Source: Eisenbergiella porci (GTDB lineage Bacteria; Bacillota; Clostridia; Lachnospirales; Lachnospiraceae). From it: DNA of 64,000 nucleotides. The notes under the pieces were generated by a model, which saw only the letters and a list, made by a program, of their open reading frames with translations, did no database searches and was not told the origin of the DNA. This document shows, in pieces, positions 52,444 through 61,396 of this stretch. Positions within the stretch are counted from its first letter, which is position 1, and each line of letters opens with the position of its first letter. The stretch lies in NCBI RefSeq assembly GCF_009696275.1, contig NZ_VUMI01000018.1, positions 1 to 64,000 on the forward strand. Direction: 5' to 3'. The position numbers and the translations under genes are program-made.

Positions 52444-53469
52444 ATGAAATTGTTGTCTATAACAGTACCCTGTTATAATTCTGAAAAATATATGAGGAAA
52501 TGTATTGATTCCCTGCTTCCGGGCGGAGAGGACGTGGAAATCCTGATTGTGGATGATGGCTCCACAGATGCCACAGCCGCGATTGCGGATGAATATGCGG
52601 AAAAGTATCCCGCCATAGTCAAAGCCATCCACAAGGAGAACGGAGGCCATGGATCAGCGGTAAATACAGGCATCGAGAATGCAGCGGGGCTGTATTTCAA
52701 GGTGGTGGACAGCGACGACTGGGTTTCTGATACGGCTTACAGGGAAATCCTTGACAAGCTTACGGAGCTTACAGGCGGCGAGGAAGTCCTGGATATGCTG
52801 ATCGCCAATTATGTATATGAAAAAGAAGGGGAAAAGCGCAAAAAGGTAATCCGTTACCGCCATGTGCTCCCGGAGGACGAGATTTTCACATGGAATGATG
52901 TGCACCGGTTCCATAAGGGGCAGTATATCCTTATGCATTCCGTCATTTTCCGTACAAAGCTTCTGAAGGACTGCGGGCTGAAGCTGCCGGAGCATACTTT
53001 TTATGTGGACAATCTTTTCGTGTTTGAGCCGCTGCCGTACGTGAAGAAAATGTATTATATGGATGTGAATTTTTACAGGTATTATATCGGCCGCGCGGAT
53101 CAGTCCGTAAATGAAAAGGTGATGATCGGGAGAATCGATCAGCAGCTGAAGGTAAATAAAATCATGGTGGATTATGTGACTGCTAAAAAGCAGTTTCTGG
53201 CAACGCATAAGAAGCTGCGCAATTATATGCTCAACTACCTGGATATCATTACTACGGTATCGTCAATTATGCTGATTTGCTCCGGTACGGATGAGAATCT
53301 GGAAAAGAAAAACGAGCTGTGGAAATATATCAAGCAGAAGGATCCGTTCGTGTTTTTCAGGCTGCGGTATGGGCTGCTGGGCAGTTATACCAATCTGCCG
53401 GGAAAGGGCGGCAGGAAGATCTCAGTGGAGGGCTATAAGCTCTGTCAAAGGTTCTTCAAATTTAATTAG
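52444..53469 (+). CDS. Family 2 glycosyltransferase
   Basis: A 341-residue cytoplasmic GT2 enzyme. The N-terminal GT-A fold reads LLSITVPCYNSEKYMRKCIDSLL, ILIVDDGSTDATAAIADEYA, NGGHGSAVNTGIENAAG and VVDSDDWV, including the DxD motif. The C-terminal ~150 residues are helical and similar to those of polysaccharide or teichoic-acid type transferases. AGGAGCAGAT precedes the ATG. Its neighbours (PAP2 and lipid kinase on the other strand) hint at glycolipid synthesis. Confidence 0.92.
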   Translation: MKLLSITVPCYNSEKYMRKCIDSLLPGGEDVEILIVDDGSTDATAAIADEYAEKYPAIVKAIHKENGGHGSAVNTGIENAAGLYFKVVDSDDWVSDTAYREILDKLTELTGGEEVLDMLIANYVYEKEGEKRKKVIRYRHVLPEDEIFTWNDVHRFHKGQYILMHSVIFRTKLLKDCGLKLPEHTFYVDNLFVFEPLPYVKKMYYMDVNFYRYYIGRADQSVNEKVMIGRIDQQLKVNKIMVDYVTAKKQFLATHKKLRNYMLNYLDIITTVSSIMLICSGTDENLEKKNELWKYIKQKDPFVFFRLRYGLLGSYTNLPGKGGRKISVEGYKLCQRFFKFN

Positions 53470-53600
53470 AGCGGCGCCGTGGCGGAAGAAAAAGTCCTCC
53501 CGGAGGGGATAGTGGGGACGGAAGGGCAAAAGGACGGAAGGGCAAGGGGTGTAGAGGAAGTTGTTTAGGAGCGGGCGGGGAGATAGGGAGGATGTGGTTA

Positions 53601-53638
53601 TAAAAAGGAGGCAGGTAATCTAGTCGGTTACCTGCCTC
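53601..53638 (-). terminator. Terminator after the PAP2 gene
   Basis: On the minus strand a stem GAGGCAGGTAA/TTACCTGCCTC (53608-53618 with 53628-53638) is followed by CTTTTTAT. It also lies downstream of the glycosyltransferase gene. Confidence 0.65.
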
Positions 53639-53693
53639 GCATATTGTTTTGCTTTAAATATTTTGCATAGAAACTTTTTTCATAAATCATAAA

Positions 53694-54374
53694 TCAGCGG
53701 ATTTTATGCGCGGCTCTTGCAGCACGTCTTGCAGTTCTGTATTGTTTCAGGTAGATGAGTACGTCGTAGTGGTAAACGATTCCGTACATGGCTGCGGCCA
53801 TGACAAAAGCGGTAAGTACGTCGAAGACGGAATGCTGCTTCAGGAACATGGTTGCCAGGATAATGGAAACACAGAGAACCCCGGAGGTTCTGCGCAGCCA
53901 TTTTTTTCTGCCCAGTTCTGAGCGGGAGAGTGCGAAATGCGCGCCCAGTGAGTTATATACGTGTATGCTTGGCCAGAGATTGGTGGGGGTATCCATTTTG
54001 TAAAGCGAAGCGACCATCTGGGTAAAGATATTGTCCCTGGGCATTACGGCGGGCCTTAAATGGTGTCCGTTGGGGAAAAAGGTGGAAACCAGAAGGAATA
54101 CCGTCATTCCGGTGCAGAGAAAGATGGCTGTTCTGTAGTAGTCATCCTTATTGTGCAGAGCCAGGTACAGGACAACTGCCGGTACGTAGACAAACCACAG
54201 GAAATAAGGAATGATGAAAACCTCGTTAAAAGGAATATAGTTGTCAACCGCCATATGGATTACCTGATATTTCCATATATGTCTTTGCTCCAGCCAGGAG
54301 AACCAGGTCATATATACGAAGAAGTATAATGCAAAGGGAAGAATGTGTTTGTATTTTTCATAGATGTTTTTCAT
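53694..54374 (-). CDS. PAP2 family phosphatase (membrane)
   Basis: A 226-residue membrane protein with about six helices and the PAP2 signature LWPSIHVYNSLGAH (about 136-149) and LKQHSVFDVL (about 178-187), giving the two catalytic His. The first phosphatase motif (KxxxxxxRP) is represented by GHHLRPAVMP. It probably dephosphorylates a lipid phosphate or a sugar-lipid carrier. Downstream on the same strand from the lipid-kinase gene. AAAGAGG precedes the ATG. Confidence 0.88.
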   Translation of the reverse strand: MKNIYEKYKHILPFALYFFVYMTWFSWLEQRHIWKYQVIHMAVDNYIPFNEVFIIPYFLWFVYVPAVVLYLALHNKDDYYRTAIFLCTGMTVFLLVSTFFPNGHHLRPAVMPRDNIFTQMVASLYKMDTPTNLWPSIHVYNSLGAHFALSRSELGRKKWLRRTSGVLCVSIILATMFLKQHSVFDVLTAFVMAAAMYGIVYHYDVLIYLKQYRTARRAARAAHKIR

Positions 54375-54625
54375 AATATTCGCCTCTTTGAAGGTCCCTG
54401 GTGTTCATTCCATGTGGGCATTGCCGACGGAACAAAGAACGGGGAGGATCGGATTAGCAGTTAGCGTTAATGTTCATAGTTACTATGTAATCAGGACGGC
54501 CGTCTTTCTGAATGGCTCTGCCACTCAGGAAGCATCGGATGTTCATCCGATGGGCATATAGGTAGAAAAGCGATCCTATAAGCCGGCTTTTGCAACAATA
54601 TTCCCGCCGGCCTGAGTTGTTATGT

Positions 54626-55603
54626 TTAATAATAGAAACGGAGCAGATGCTTTGAACAGCTGACCGTAATATCGTCCGAGCGGCAGGCTACCTCGCCGTC
54701 GGTATGAACCCATAAAGGAGCGGAGGTGCGGATATGTATGGTCTGGCCGCCGTAACGCTCCACGCCATTGTAGCGATAGTGCTTTCCCTGAAAAGCGGTG
54801 GGAAGGACAAGCAGCACCTTCCATTTGGGAACGCCGCTGACCGTACACAGATCCAGCATGCCGTCCGCCGCATCCGCGCCGGGGCAGAAGTAGAAGCCGC
54901 CGCCCTCGTAACAGTGGGACATGCAGGCGATAAACATCAGGCCGGGGAGGCGGATGCTTTTCGCCGAAGGGCTGTTTTCATCTATAACCAGCTCAGCGCT
55001 GTCTCTTCCTGAGCGCATCAGCTGTTTCAGGGCGATTCCCAGATAGGTTAATTTGCCCAGACCTACTTTATTCAGGAAATCCTTCATGCGTGACTTCATG
55101 GCTTCCTGGCATACGCCGGCATCAAAGCCGATGCCGCAGCTTACGAGGAAACGGCGGTCCGGCGGTACGTCCGCAGGCCGGGAGGCTTCGGGCAGGTATG
55201 CCGTATTATAATGAAGAAAACCCACATCTATCCGCCGTTCGCGGGCGGAAGAGAGTATGCATTCCAGGGTTTCCAGGGGATTCCGGCTGATGCCTGCGTC
55301 GCGGGCCAGATCGTTGCTGGAGCCGGTGGGGATATAGCTGAACCGCGTCCTGGAAAAATTCGCAATTCCCTGCACTGCTTCGTTTGCGGTTCCGTCGCCC
55401 CCCAAAACAACAAGGTGGACGTCCTCTCCTTCTGGAGACAGGGAAGAAGTCAGCTGCCGGGAAAGCTTAACCATGTCGCCCGGGCCTTTTGAAAAAAAGA
55501 CCTGATAAGGAATCTTCCTTTCCTCAAGGACAGGCTTTATCCGTTCCCAGTATTTCTGCCCTCTCCCGGAACGGGAGGCAGGATTTACCAAAAATGAATA
55601 CAT
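54626..55603 (-). CDS. Diacylglycerol kinase family lipid kinase (YegS/DgkB-like)
   Basis: A 325-residue soluble lipid kinase: FLVNPASRSGRGQKYWERI at the N-terminus, the nucleotide loop VVLGGDGTANEAVQGIA, TGSSNDLARDAGI, the CGIGFDAGVCQEAMKSR segment and the C-terminal GMLDLCTVSGVPKWKVLL. It phosphorylates diacylglycerol or a related lipid. GGGGAGATT precedes the ATG. Paired with a phosphatase gene; together they may balance lipid phosphate levels (inference). Confidence 0.92.
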   Translation of the reverse strand: MYSFLVNPASRSGRGQKYWERIKPVLEERKIPYQVFFSKGPGDMVKLSRQLTSSLSPEGEDVHLVVLGGDGTANEAVQGIANFSRTRFSYIPTGSSNDLARDAGISRNPLETLECILSSARERRIDVGFLHYNTAYLPEASRPADVPPDRRFLVSCGIGFDAGVCQEAMKSRMKDFLNKVGLGKLTYLGIALKQLMRSGRDSAELVIDENSPSAKSIRLPGLMFIACMSHCYEGGGFYFCPGADAADGMLDLCTVSGVPKWKVLLVLPTAFQGKHYRYNGVERYGGQTIHIRTSAPLWVHTDGEVACRSDDITVSCSKHLLRFYY

Positions 55604-55765
55604 ATGAATCTCCCCGGCTTTCCCTCAAATATTACAGTCCGGCCTCCGGAGGCTGTCCTGTAACCTCATAATTACTGATTTTCTAAGGTTGTATTGTAGC
55701 AGAAATGAAATGGCAAGTAAAGTGAAAAAGGGCAACTTAAGAAAAGTATAAGAATAATTTTATAT

Positions 55766-55793
55766 TTGCATTTAATGGAATGTATGCTATAAT
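55766..55793 (+). promoter_or_regulatory. Candidate SigA promoter of glyA
   Basis: TTGCAT (55766-55771), 16 bp, TATAAT (55788-55793), 79 bases before the start codon. Confidence 0.6.
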
Positions 55794-55871
55794 CATCCCA
55801 ACGCAATTTAATATATTAACGCGCCGCAACAGATGAATCGTAGCGGATATACTTATGCAGGAGGTAAAAGG

Positions 55872-57110
55872 ATGTATTCTCTGGATGAAGTGAAGAAGAC
55901 AGATCCGGAAATCGCGCAGGCGATTGTGGATGAGCAGGAAAGGCAGAACAGCCATATCGAGCTGATCGCTTCCGAGAACTGGGTGAGCAAGGCTGTAATG
56001 GCGGCAATGGGAAGCGTGCTTACCAACAAGTATGCGGAAGGCTATCCGGCCAAAAGATATTACGGCGGATGTGAATGTGTGGACGAGGTTGAGAACCTTG
56101 CCATTGAACGTGCGAAGAAGCTGTTTGGCTGTGATTATGCCAATGTACAGCCCCACTCCGGTGCACAGGCCAACATGGCGGTTCAGTTTGCCGTCCTGAA
56201 TCCGGGAGATACCGTTATGGGTATGAATCTGGATCACGGCGGACATCTGACACACGGCAGCCCGGTGAATATGTCCGGAAAATACTTCAACATTGTGCCT
56301 TACGGCGTGAATGATGAAGGCTTCATAGATTATGACAGAATGAAACAGCTCGCCAGAGAATGCAAGCCTAAAATGATCATTGCAGGGGCTTCCGCCTATG
56401 CAAGAACCATAGATTTCAAAGCCTTCAGGGAAGCTGCCGACGAAGTGGGAGCCTGCCTGATGGTGGATATGGCCCATATTGCGGGCCTGGTTGCCGCAGG
56501 GCTTCATCCCAGCCCGATCCCCTATGCGGATGTGGTAACGACTACAACCCATAAGACGCTGCGCGGACCCAGGGGAGGCATGATCCTCTGCAATAAGGAA
56601 GCTGCGGAGAAGTATAATTTTAACAAGGCTATTTTCCCCGGGATCCAGGGAGGCCCTCTGATGCACGTGATCGCTGCAAAGGCCGTATGCTTTAAGGAAG
56701 CGCTCAGTGACGACTTTAAGGTGTACCAGCAGGGAATCGTTGATAATGCCCAGGCGCTGTGCAAGGGGCTGATGCGCAGAGAAATCAAAATCGTTTCCGG
56801 CGGCACGGACAATCACCTGATGCTTGTGGATCTGACTAACTTTGATCTGACGGGCAAGGCGGTGGAGAAGCTGCTTGACGAAGCGCATATTACCTGCAAT
56901 AAGAATACCATCCCCAACGATCCCAAGTCTCCGTTCGTAACCAGCGGCATCCGTCTGGGTACGCCGGCCGTTACCTCCAGAGGCATGAATACGGAGGATA
57001 TGGACAGGATCGCAGAAGCGATTGCACTGGTGATCAAGGGCGGCGAGGCAAAGATTCCGGAAGCGAGAGCGATTGTGCAGACATTGACGGACAAATATCC
57101 GCTTGTGTAA
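55872..57110 (+). CDS. glyA: Serine hydroxymethyltransferase
   Basis: PLP enzyme interconverting serine and glycine with tetrahydrofolate, the main source of one-carbon units. The 412-residue product has [55 protein letters not shown] and the PLP Lys228 in [14 protein letters not shown]. Start 55872 follows AGGAGG; an in-frame ATG at 55833 gives 13 more residues without support. A terminator follows at once, so it is a single-gene unit. Confidence 0.97.
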   Translation: MYSLDEVKKTDPEIAQAIVDEQERQNSHIELIASENWVSKAVMAAMGSVLTNKYAEGYPAKRYYGGCECVDEVENLAIERAKKLFGCDYANVQPHSGAQANMAVQFAVLNPGDTVMGMNLDHGGHLTHGSPVNMSGKYFNIVPYGVNDEGFIDYDRMKQLARECKPKMIIAGASAYARTIDFKAFREAADEVGACLMVDMAHIAGLVAAGLHPSPIPYADVVTTTTHKTLRGPRGGMILCNKEAAEKYNFNKAIFPGIQGGPLMHVIAAKAVCFKEALSDDFKVYQQGIVDNAQALCKGLMRREIKIVSGGTDNHLMLVDLTNFDLTGKAVEKLLDEAHITCNKNTIPNDPKSPFVTSGIRLGTPAVTSRGMNTEDMDRIAEAIALVIKGGEAKIPEARAIVQTLTDKYPLV

Positions 57111-57122
57111 TAAAAAGAGGAG

Positions 57123-57152
57123 AAATAACGGGGCGGCATGCCCCGTTATTTT
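57123..57152 (+). terminator. Terminator after glyA
   Basis: AAATAACGGGGC (57123-57134) pairs with GCCCCGTTATTT (57140-57151), followed by T. Perfect 12-bp stem. Confidence 0.85.
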
Positions 57153-57167
57153 TAAGTTGAGGTAATT

Positions 57168-58004
57168 ATGAAAAGTAAAGGAAACACCCGGATTGTATTG
57201 AGAAACCTGCGGGATGCAAACGGCATGTTTTCAGAGGATGCGCTTAAGCTCCTGGCGCTTGTGACCATGTTTCTTGACCATGTGGGGGCCGGGCTGCTGA
57301 AGTATTTCCTTGTTCACACCATCCCTGAAGGCGGCGCGGCCTGGCAATACTGTGATGCGGCGTATCAGATTCTGAGGACTGTGGGACGTCTGTCCTTTCC
57401 CATATATTGCTATCTTTTGCTGCAGGGCTTTCTGCATACAAGGAGCGTGGCCAGGTATGCCCTGCGGCTTTTCCTGTTTGCCCTTTTGTCGGAGGTGCCC
57501 TTTGATCTTCTTTTTTATGGGAAAATGACAATGGCGCACCAGAATGTGTTCTGGACGCTTCTGGCCGGGCTGCTGACGCTGGCTGCGGTAAGACAGTGCC
57601 GGGAGCGGCTGAAGTCACAGGTTTTTGGCGGGCTGTGCAGCGCCGCAGCTGTGGCGGCGGGAATGACGGCGGCCGGACTGCTGCATACGGACTATGGATA
57701 CAGCGGTGTTTTCCTCATTGTTGTGCTGTATTTGCTGCGCGGGGACAGGAGCCTGCAGTGTATCCTGTCCCCTGCGCTTTTTCTTGCCTCTTATTTCATC
57801 GGCGTGCCGCTGGGACTGCGCAGCCTGGAGAATGCGGTGGACAGCCTGGGGATAGAGGGCTTCTGCATTGCCGTATTCCCCCTGATCTATTTATGCAACG
57901 GAAAAAGATATATGAAGGGGCATAAATATTTCTTTTATCTCTTTTATCCGGTGCATATGCTGATTTTGCTCCTGCTGAGATATTTGCTGCTGTTTTTGCT
58001 GTAA
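57168..58004 (+). CDS. TraX family membrane protein (acetyltransferase-like)
   Basis: A 278-residue protein with about eight membrane helices. Helix 1 reads DALKLLALVTMFLDHVGAGLL, with the conserved Asp-His, followed by TVGRLSFPIYCYLLLQGFLHTRSVARYALRLFLFALLSEVPFD, the TraX signature. TraX acetylates pilin in F-type plasmids; in Firmicutes the role is unknown, and a similar acyltransfer to surface polymers is a guess. Start 57168 has TTGAGG upstream. A terminator lies 60 bases after the stop. Confidence 0.88.
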   Translation: MKSKGNTRIVLRNLRDANGMFSEDALKLLALVTMFLDHVGAGLLKYFLVHTIPEGGAAWQYCDAAYQILRTVGRLSFPIYCYLLLQGFLHTRSVARYALRLFLFALLSEVPFDLLFYGKMTMAHQNVFWTLLAGLLTLAAVRQCRERLKSQVFGGLCSAAAVAAGMTAAGLLHTDYGYSGVFLIVVLYLLRGDRSLQCILSPALFLASYFIGVPLGLRSLENAVDSLGIEGFCIAVFPLIYLCNGKRYMKGHKYFFYLFYPVHMLILLLLRYLLLFLL

Positions 58005-58034
58005 TGTATAATTGAATGCATATTTATGCAGTGT

Positions 58035-58080
58035 CAGGCGGATTGTATTTCTAAAAGTACAATCCGCCTGTAAATTTTTG
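58035..58080 (+). terminator. Terminator after the TraX-like gene
   Basis: CAGGCGGATTGTA (58035-58047) pairs with TACAATCCGCCTG (58058-58070), then AAATTTTTG. Confidence 0.8.
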
Positions 58081-58109
58081 TTGCTTTCCCGGAAACCCTA
58101 TGCTACAAT
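58081..58109 (+). promoter_or_regulatory. Candidate SigA promoter of the homoserine operon
   Basis: TTGCTT (58081-58086), 17 bp, TACAAT (58104-58109), 86 bases before the ACT-protein start. Confidence 0.6.
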
Positions 58110-58194
58110 ATCTCTCAGTGGCACACAATTGTTTGCAGTGGAAAGACATGATATGATAAGGGCCTGAAGGCATGAAAACAGCCCGGGATACAGG

Positions 58195-58647
58195 ATGAGG
58201 AATATGCAGAAGACGAGCGATTATTATGTAGTAAAACAGAAGGCGGTGCCTGAGGTCCTGCTGAAGGTAGTTGAGGCAAAACGCCTGCTGGAATCAGGAA
58301 AAGCGGCGACAATACAGGATGCGGTGGAGAGAGTGGATATCAGCCGGAGCTCTTTTTACAAATATAAGGATGATATTTTTCCGTTCCATGATACTGCACA
58401 GGGTACCACAATTACGTTGTCCATGTCAATAGAAGATGAGCCGGGGCTTTTATCGGATGTGCTGAAGGTAATTGCGGATTTCGGGGCGAATATTCTGACA
58501 ATCCATCAGAGTATCCCCATCAACGGCGTGGCATCCTTAAGCATCAGCGTCCAGGTGCTCAGCACGACGGGAGATGTTTCCAGGATGCTGGAAACCATGG
58601 AAGAGCGAAGAGGCATCCGTAACGTCAAAATATTGGCGAAGGAATAG
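58195..58647 (+). CDS. ACT domain protein (PheB/UPF0735 type)
   Basis: A 150-residue protein: an N-terminal helix-turn-helix-like part (residues 6-65, with EVLLKVVEAKRLLESGKAATIQDAVERVDISRSSFYKYKD) and a C-terminal ACT domain (70-145, TLSMSIEDEPGLLSDVLKVIADFGANILTIHQS). ACT domains bind amino acids. Proteins of this kind precede hom in many Firmicutes and are thought to sense threonine or a related amino acid. Start 58195 has only a weak site; 58204 is an alternative. Confidence 0.9.
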   Translation: MRNMQKTSDYYVVKQKAVPEVLLKVVEAKRLLESGKAATIQDAVERVDISRSSFYKYKDDIFPFHDTAQGTTITLSMSIEDEPGLLSDVLKVIADFGANILTIHQSIPINGVASLSISVQVLSTTGDVSRMLETMEERRGIRNVKILAKE

Positions 58648-58653
58648 AATTTC

Positions 58654-58784
58654 GTAACTGTTCAACAGGTCAGCGCATTTACTGCGTTGACCGTAAGAAT
58701 GTGATTCAAGAGTGCTAAAATCCATCGCCAAAGGCGATTTAGGATGGATTTTAGCAGTAACTGCGAGGGACACTGAACAGTTAC
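58654..58784 (+). repeat. MITE with 11-bp terminal repeats and 8-bp target duplication (copy A)
   Basis: The best copy of the dispersed family. GTAACTGTTCA (58654-58664) is mirrored perfectly by TGAACAGTTAC (58774-58784). AGAATTTC flanks it directly on both sides (58646-58653 and 58785-58792), an 8-bp target site duplication. It has no coding capacity. GTAA ends and 8-bp duplications are typical of IS66-family transposition. Two internal hairpins (58670-58694 and 58715-58754) are shared with other copies. It sits between the ACT gene and hom. Confidence 0.88.
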
Positions 58785-58820
58785 AGAATTTCATAAAAGT
58801 GGCAAGACGGAGGAAGAGAT

Positions 58821-60032
58821 ATGATAAACGTAGCAGTTCTGGGATACGGTACGGTAGGAAGCGGTGTTGTTGAAGTTATTGAGACGAACAAGGATGTCAT
58901 TGACAAAAGGGCGGGACAGGAGCTGCATGTGAAATATATCCTGGACCTGAGGGATTTTCCCGGAGATCCTTATGAAGACAGGATAGTGCATGATTACAAT
59001 ATCATCCTGAACGACCCTGAGGTATCCATTATATGTGAAACCATGGGAGGCAACGAGCCTGCCTTTACTTTTTCCATGCAGGCCCTGAAGGCCGGGAAGA
59101 GCGTCTGCACCTCCAATAAGGAGCTGGTTGCAAACCATGGGGCCGAGCTTATCCGCACGGCGCGAGAGAATGAATGCAACTATCTGTTTGAAGCCAGCGT
59201 GGGCGGCGGCATCCCCATTATCCGTCCGCTGAATGTAGCGCTTACGGCAGAACGAATTGAGCTGATTAACGGTATCCTTAACGGAACCACCAATTATATA
59301 TTGACTAAAATGGCGGAAGAGGGAAGTGATTTTGATTCCTGTCTGAAGGAAGCGCAGGATAAGGGGTATGCGGAACGCAATCCCGAGGCCGATGTGGAGG
59401 GCTATGACGCCTGCCGTAAAATCGCCATCCTTTCCTCCCTGATGACCGGGAAAACCGTGCGTTACGAGGATATTTACACAGAAGGAATCACGAAAATCAC
59501 AAAAGAGGATTTCCTCTATGCCAAAAAGATGAATAAATTCATCAAGCTTCTGGCCAAGAGCCGTGAGCTGGACGGCGAATATTATGCCATGGTGGCGCCC
59601 TTTATGATTGGGGAGAAGAATCCCCTGCACGGTGTAAATGATGTGTTTAACGCTATTTTCATCAGGGGCAATACCTTGGGTGACTCCATGTATTACGGAA
59701 GAGGCGCCGGAAAGCTGCCTACCGCCAGCGCGGTGGTTTCCGATGTGATTGACTGTGCGAAGCACGGACGCAAGCACATCATCTGTATCTGGGAGGAAGA
59801 AAAGCTTTCCCTTAAGAGCGTGGAGGATACTTCCCGGAAATTCTTCGTGCGTGTTTCCGAAGGCTCGGAGGATGCGGTAAAGAAGCTGTTCGGAGATGTG
59901 GATAAAATAGAAGCGGAGGGAATAACCGGTGAATACGGCTTTGTGACCCCTGTTATGACGGAAAAGGAATTTGCGAAGAAGTCGGCGGAGCTTCCCGGAT
60001 TTATCAGCCGGATCCGCCTGGAAGAGGACTAG
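58821..60032 (+). CDS. hom: Homoserine dehydrogenase
   Basis: Reduces aspartate semialdehyde to homoserine. The 403-residue product has VAVLGYGTVGSGVVEVI (NAD(P) site), VCTSNKELVANHGAEL, EASVGGGIPIIRPL, NGILNGTTNYILTKM and the C-terminal ACT-like domain (about 335-400). GGAGGAAGAG precedes the ATG. The gene follows the MITE by 36 bases; whether the element affects its expression is unknown. Confidence 0.97.
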   Translation: MINVAVLGYGTVGSGVVEVIETNKDVIDKRAGQELHVKYILDLRDFPGDPYEDRIVHDYNIILNDPEVSIICETMGGNEPAFTFSMQALKAGKSVCTSNKELVANHGAELIRTARENECNYLFEASVGGGIPIIRPLNVALTAERIELINGILNGTTNYILTKMAEEGSDFDSCLKEAQDKGYAERNPEADVEGYDACRKIAILSSLMTGKTVRYEDIYTEGITKITKEDFLYAKKMNKFIKLLAKSRELDGEYYAMVAPFMIGEKNPLHGVNDVFNAIFIRGNTLGDSMYYGRGAGKLPTASAVVSDVIDCAKHGRKHIICIWEEEKLSLKSVEDTSRKFFVRVSEGSEDAVKKLFGDVDKIEAEGITGEYGFVTPVMTEKEFAKKSAELPGFISRIRLEED

Positions 60033-60074
60033 AATGTATGGCAGGCCGCGGCAGGCGGCGGAATCGAGGAATGA

Positions 60075-61298
60075 ATGAAATATGTGGTGGTGCTGGGAGA
60101 CGGAATGGCAGATGAGCCCATCTCCCGGCTGAACGGAAAAACCCCCTTATCGTATGCAAAGACGCCGGCGCTTGATGCGCTTAGCAAAAAATCCGAAATC
60201 GGCATGGTAAGCACCATACCTGAAGGCATGAAGCCCGGCTCCGACACGGCGAACCTGTCGGTAATCGGCTATGATCCCAGGAAATATTATTCGGGCCGTT
60301 CTCCGCTGGAGGCATTGAGCATCGGGGTTCCCATGCAGGATACGGATATCGCCATGCGGTGTAATATAGTAACGCTTTCCGAGGAAGAGGGAATCCCTTT
60401 TTCCAAAAGGCGAATCCTGGATCACAGCTCCGGGGAAATCAGTACGGTGGATTGTGCGGTGCTGCTTCATGCCGTGATGGAGAAGCTGGATCGTGACCCT
60501 TATCATTTTTATGTGGGAACCAGCTACCGCCACTGCCTGATTTGGCAGAACGGCGAGGTGGAAGAGCTGACGCCCCCGCATGATGTGCTGGGCAGGGAGA
60601 TAGCCCCTTATCTGCCCGCTGACAGAATGCTTTATGAAATGATGGAAAAAAGCTATGAGATTTTAAAGGATCATCCTATTAATAAGGAACGCAGGAAAAA
60701 CGGATTGAATCCCGCCAACTGCTGCTGGTTCTGGGGAGCGGGAACCAGGCCCGCACTTCCCTCCTTCCAGGAGAAAACCGGGAAAAAGGGGATCATGATA
60801 TCCGCGGTTGACCTGCTGAAGGGGATTGCCGTGGGCGCGGGGATGGATGTGGCGCAGGTGGAAGGAGCCACCGGCGGTTTACATACGAATTATGAAGGAA
60901 AAACGCAGGCGGCGGTGGACGCCCTGATAAAGGACGGCTATGATTTTGCCTATATTCATATAGAAGCGCCGGATGAGATGGGACACCAGGGCAGCGTGGA
61001 AAAGAAGCTGCAGGCCATCGAATATCTGGATGCAAGGGTGGTGGGACCGCTGACGGAAGCCCTTGACAGGAGCGGAGAGGCTTACAGGCTTCTGGTCATG
61101 CCGGATCATCCCACGCCGATAAGGATAAGGACCCATACGGCGGAAAGCGTACCCTATCTTTTGTACGACAGCACTAGCCCGCAGAAGAATGACTGGAATT
61201 ATAATGAAGCAGAGGCTATCCTGAGTGGGAATTTTATCCCTGAAGGGTATAAGCTTATGGATAAATTCCTTGAAATCAAACAGAAGATGCATCTGTAA
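60075..61298 (+). CDS. ApgM-type phosphoglycerate mutase family protein, possible homoserine kinase
   Basis: A 407-residue enzyme of the alkaline-phosphatase/cofactor-independent mutase superfamily, archaeal ApgM type: VVLGDGMADEPISRLNG near the start, GSDTANLSVIGYDP (with the catalytic Ser/Thr region), and the metal ligands in YIHIEAPDEMGHQG and VMPDHPTPIRIRTHT. Lying between hom and lysC with no thrB in sight, it fits the proposal that such proteins replace the ThrB homoserine kinase. The mutase activity itself cannot be excluded. Confidence 0.88.
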   Translation: MKYVVVLGDGMADEPISRLNGKTPLSYAKTPALDALSKKSEIGMVSTIPEGMKPGSDTANLSVIGYDPRKYYSGRSPLEALSIGVPMQDTDIAMRCNIVTLSEEEGIPFSKRRILDHSSGEISTVDCAVLLHAVMEKLDRDPYHFYVGTSYRHCLIWQNGEVEELTPPHDVLGREIAPYLPADRMLYEMMEKSYEILKDHPINKERRKNGLNPANCCWFWGAGTRPALPSFQEKTGKKGIMISAVDLLKGIAVGAGMDVAQVEGATGGLHTNYEGKTQAAVDALIKDGYDFAYIHIEAPDEMGHQGSVEKKLQAIEYLDARVVGPLTEALDRSGEAYRLLVMPDHPTPIRIRTHTAESVPYLLYDSTSPQKNDWNYNEAEAILSGNFIPEGYKLMDKFLEIKQKMHL

Positions 61299-61396
61299 AA
61301 AGCCCTTACCGGCGCCTGGCCGCCGGTCTGGTCCCAAAGCATAAAAAAGAAAGGAAAAAAACGCCGTATCAGCAGGCGTGAGGATAGGTTATTATT

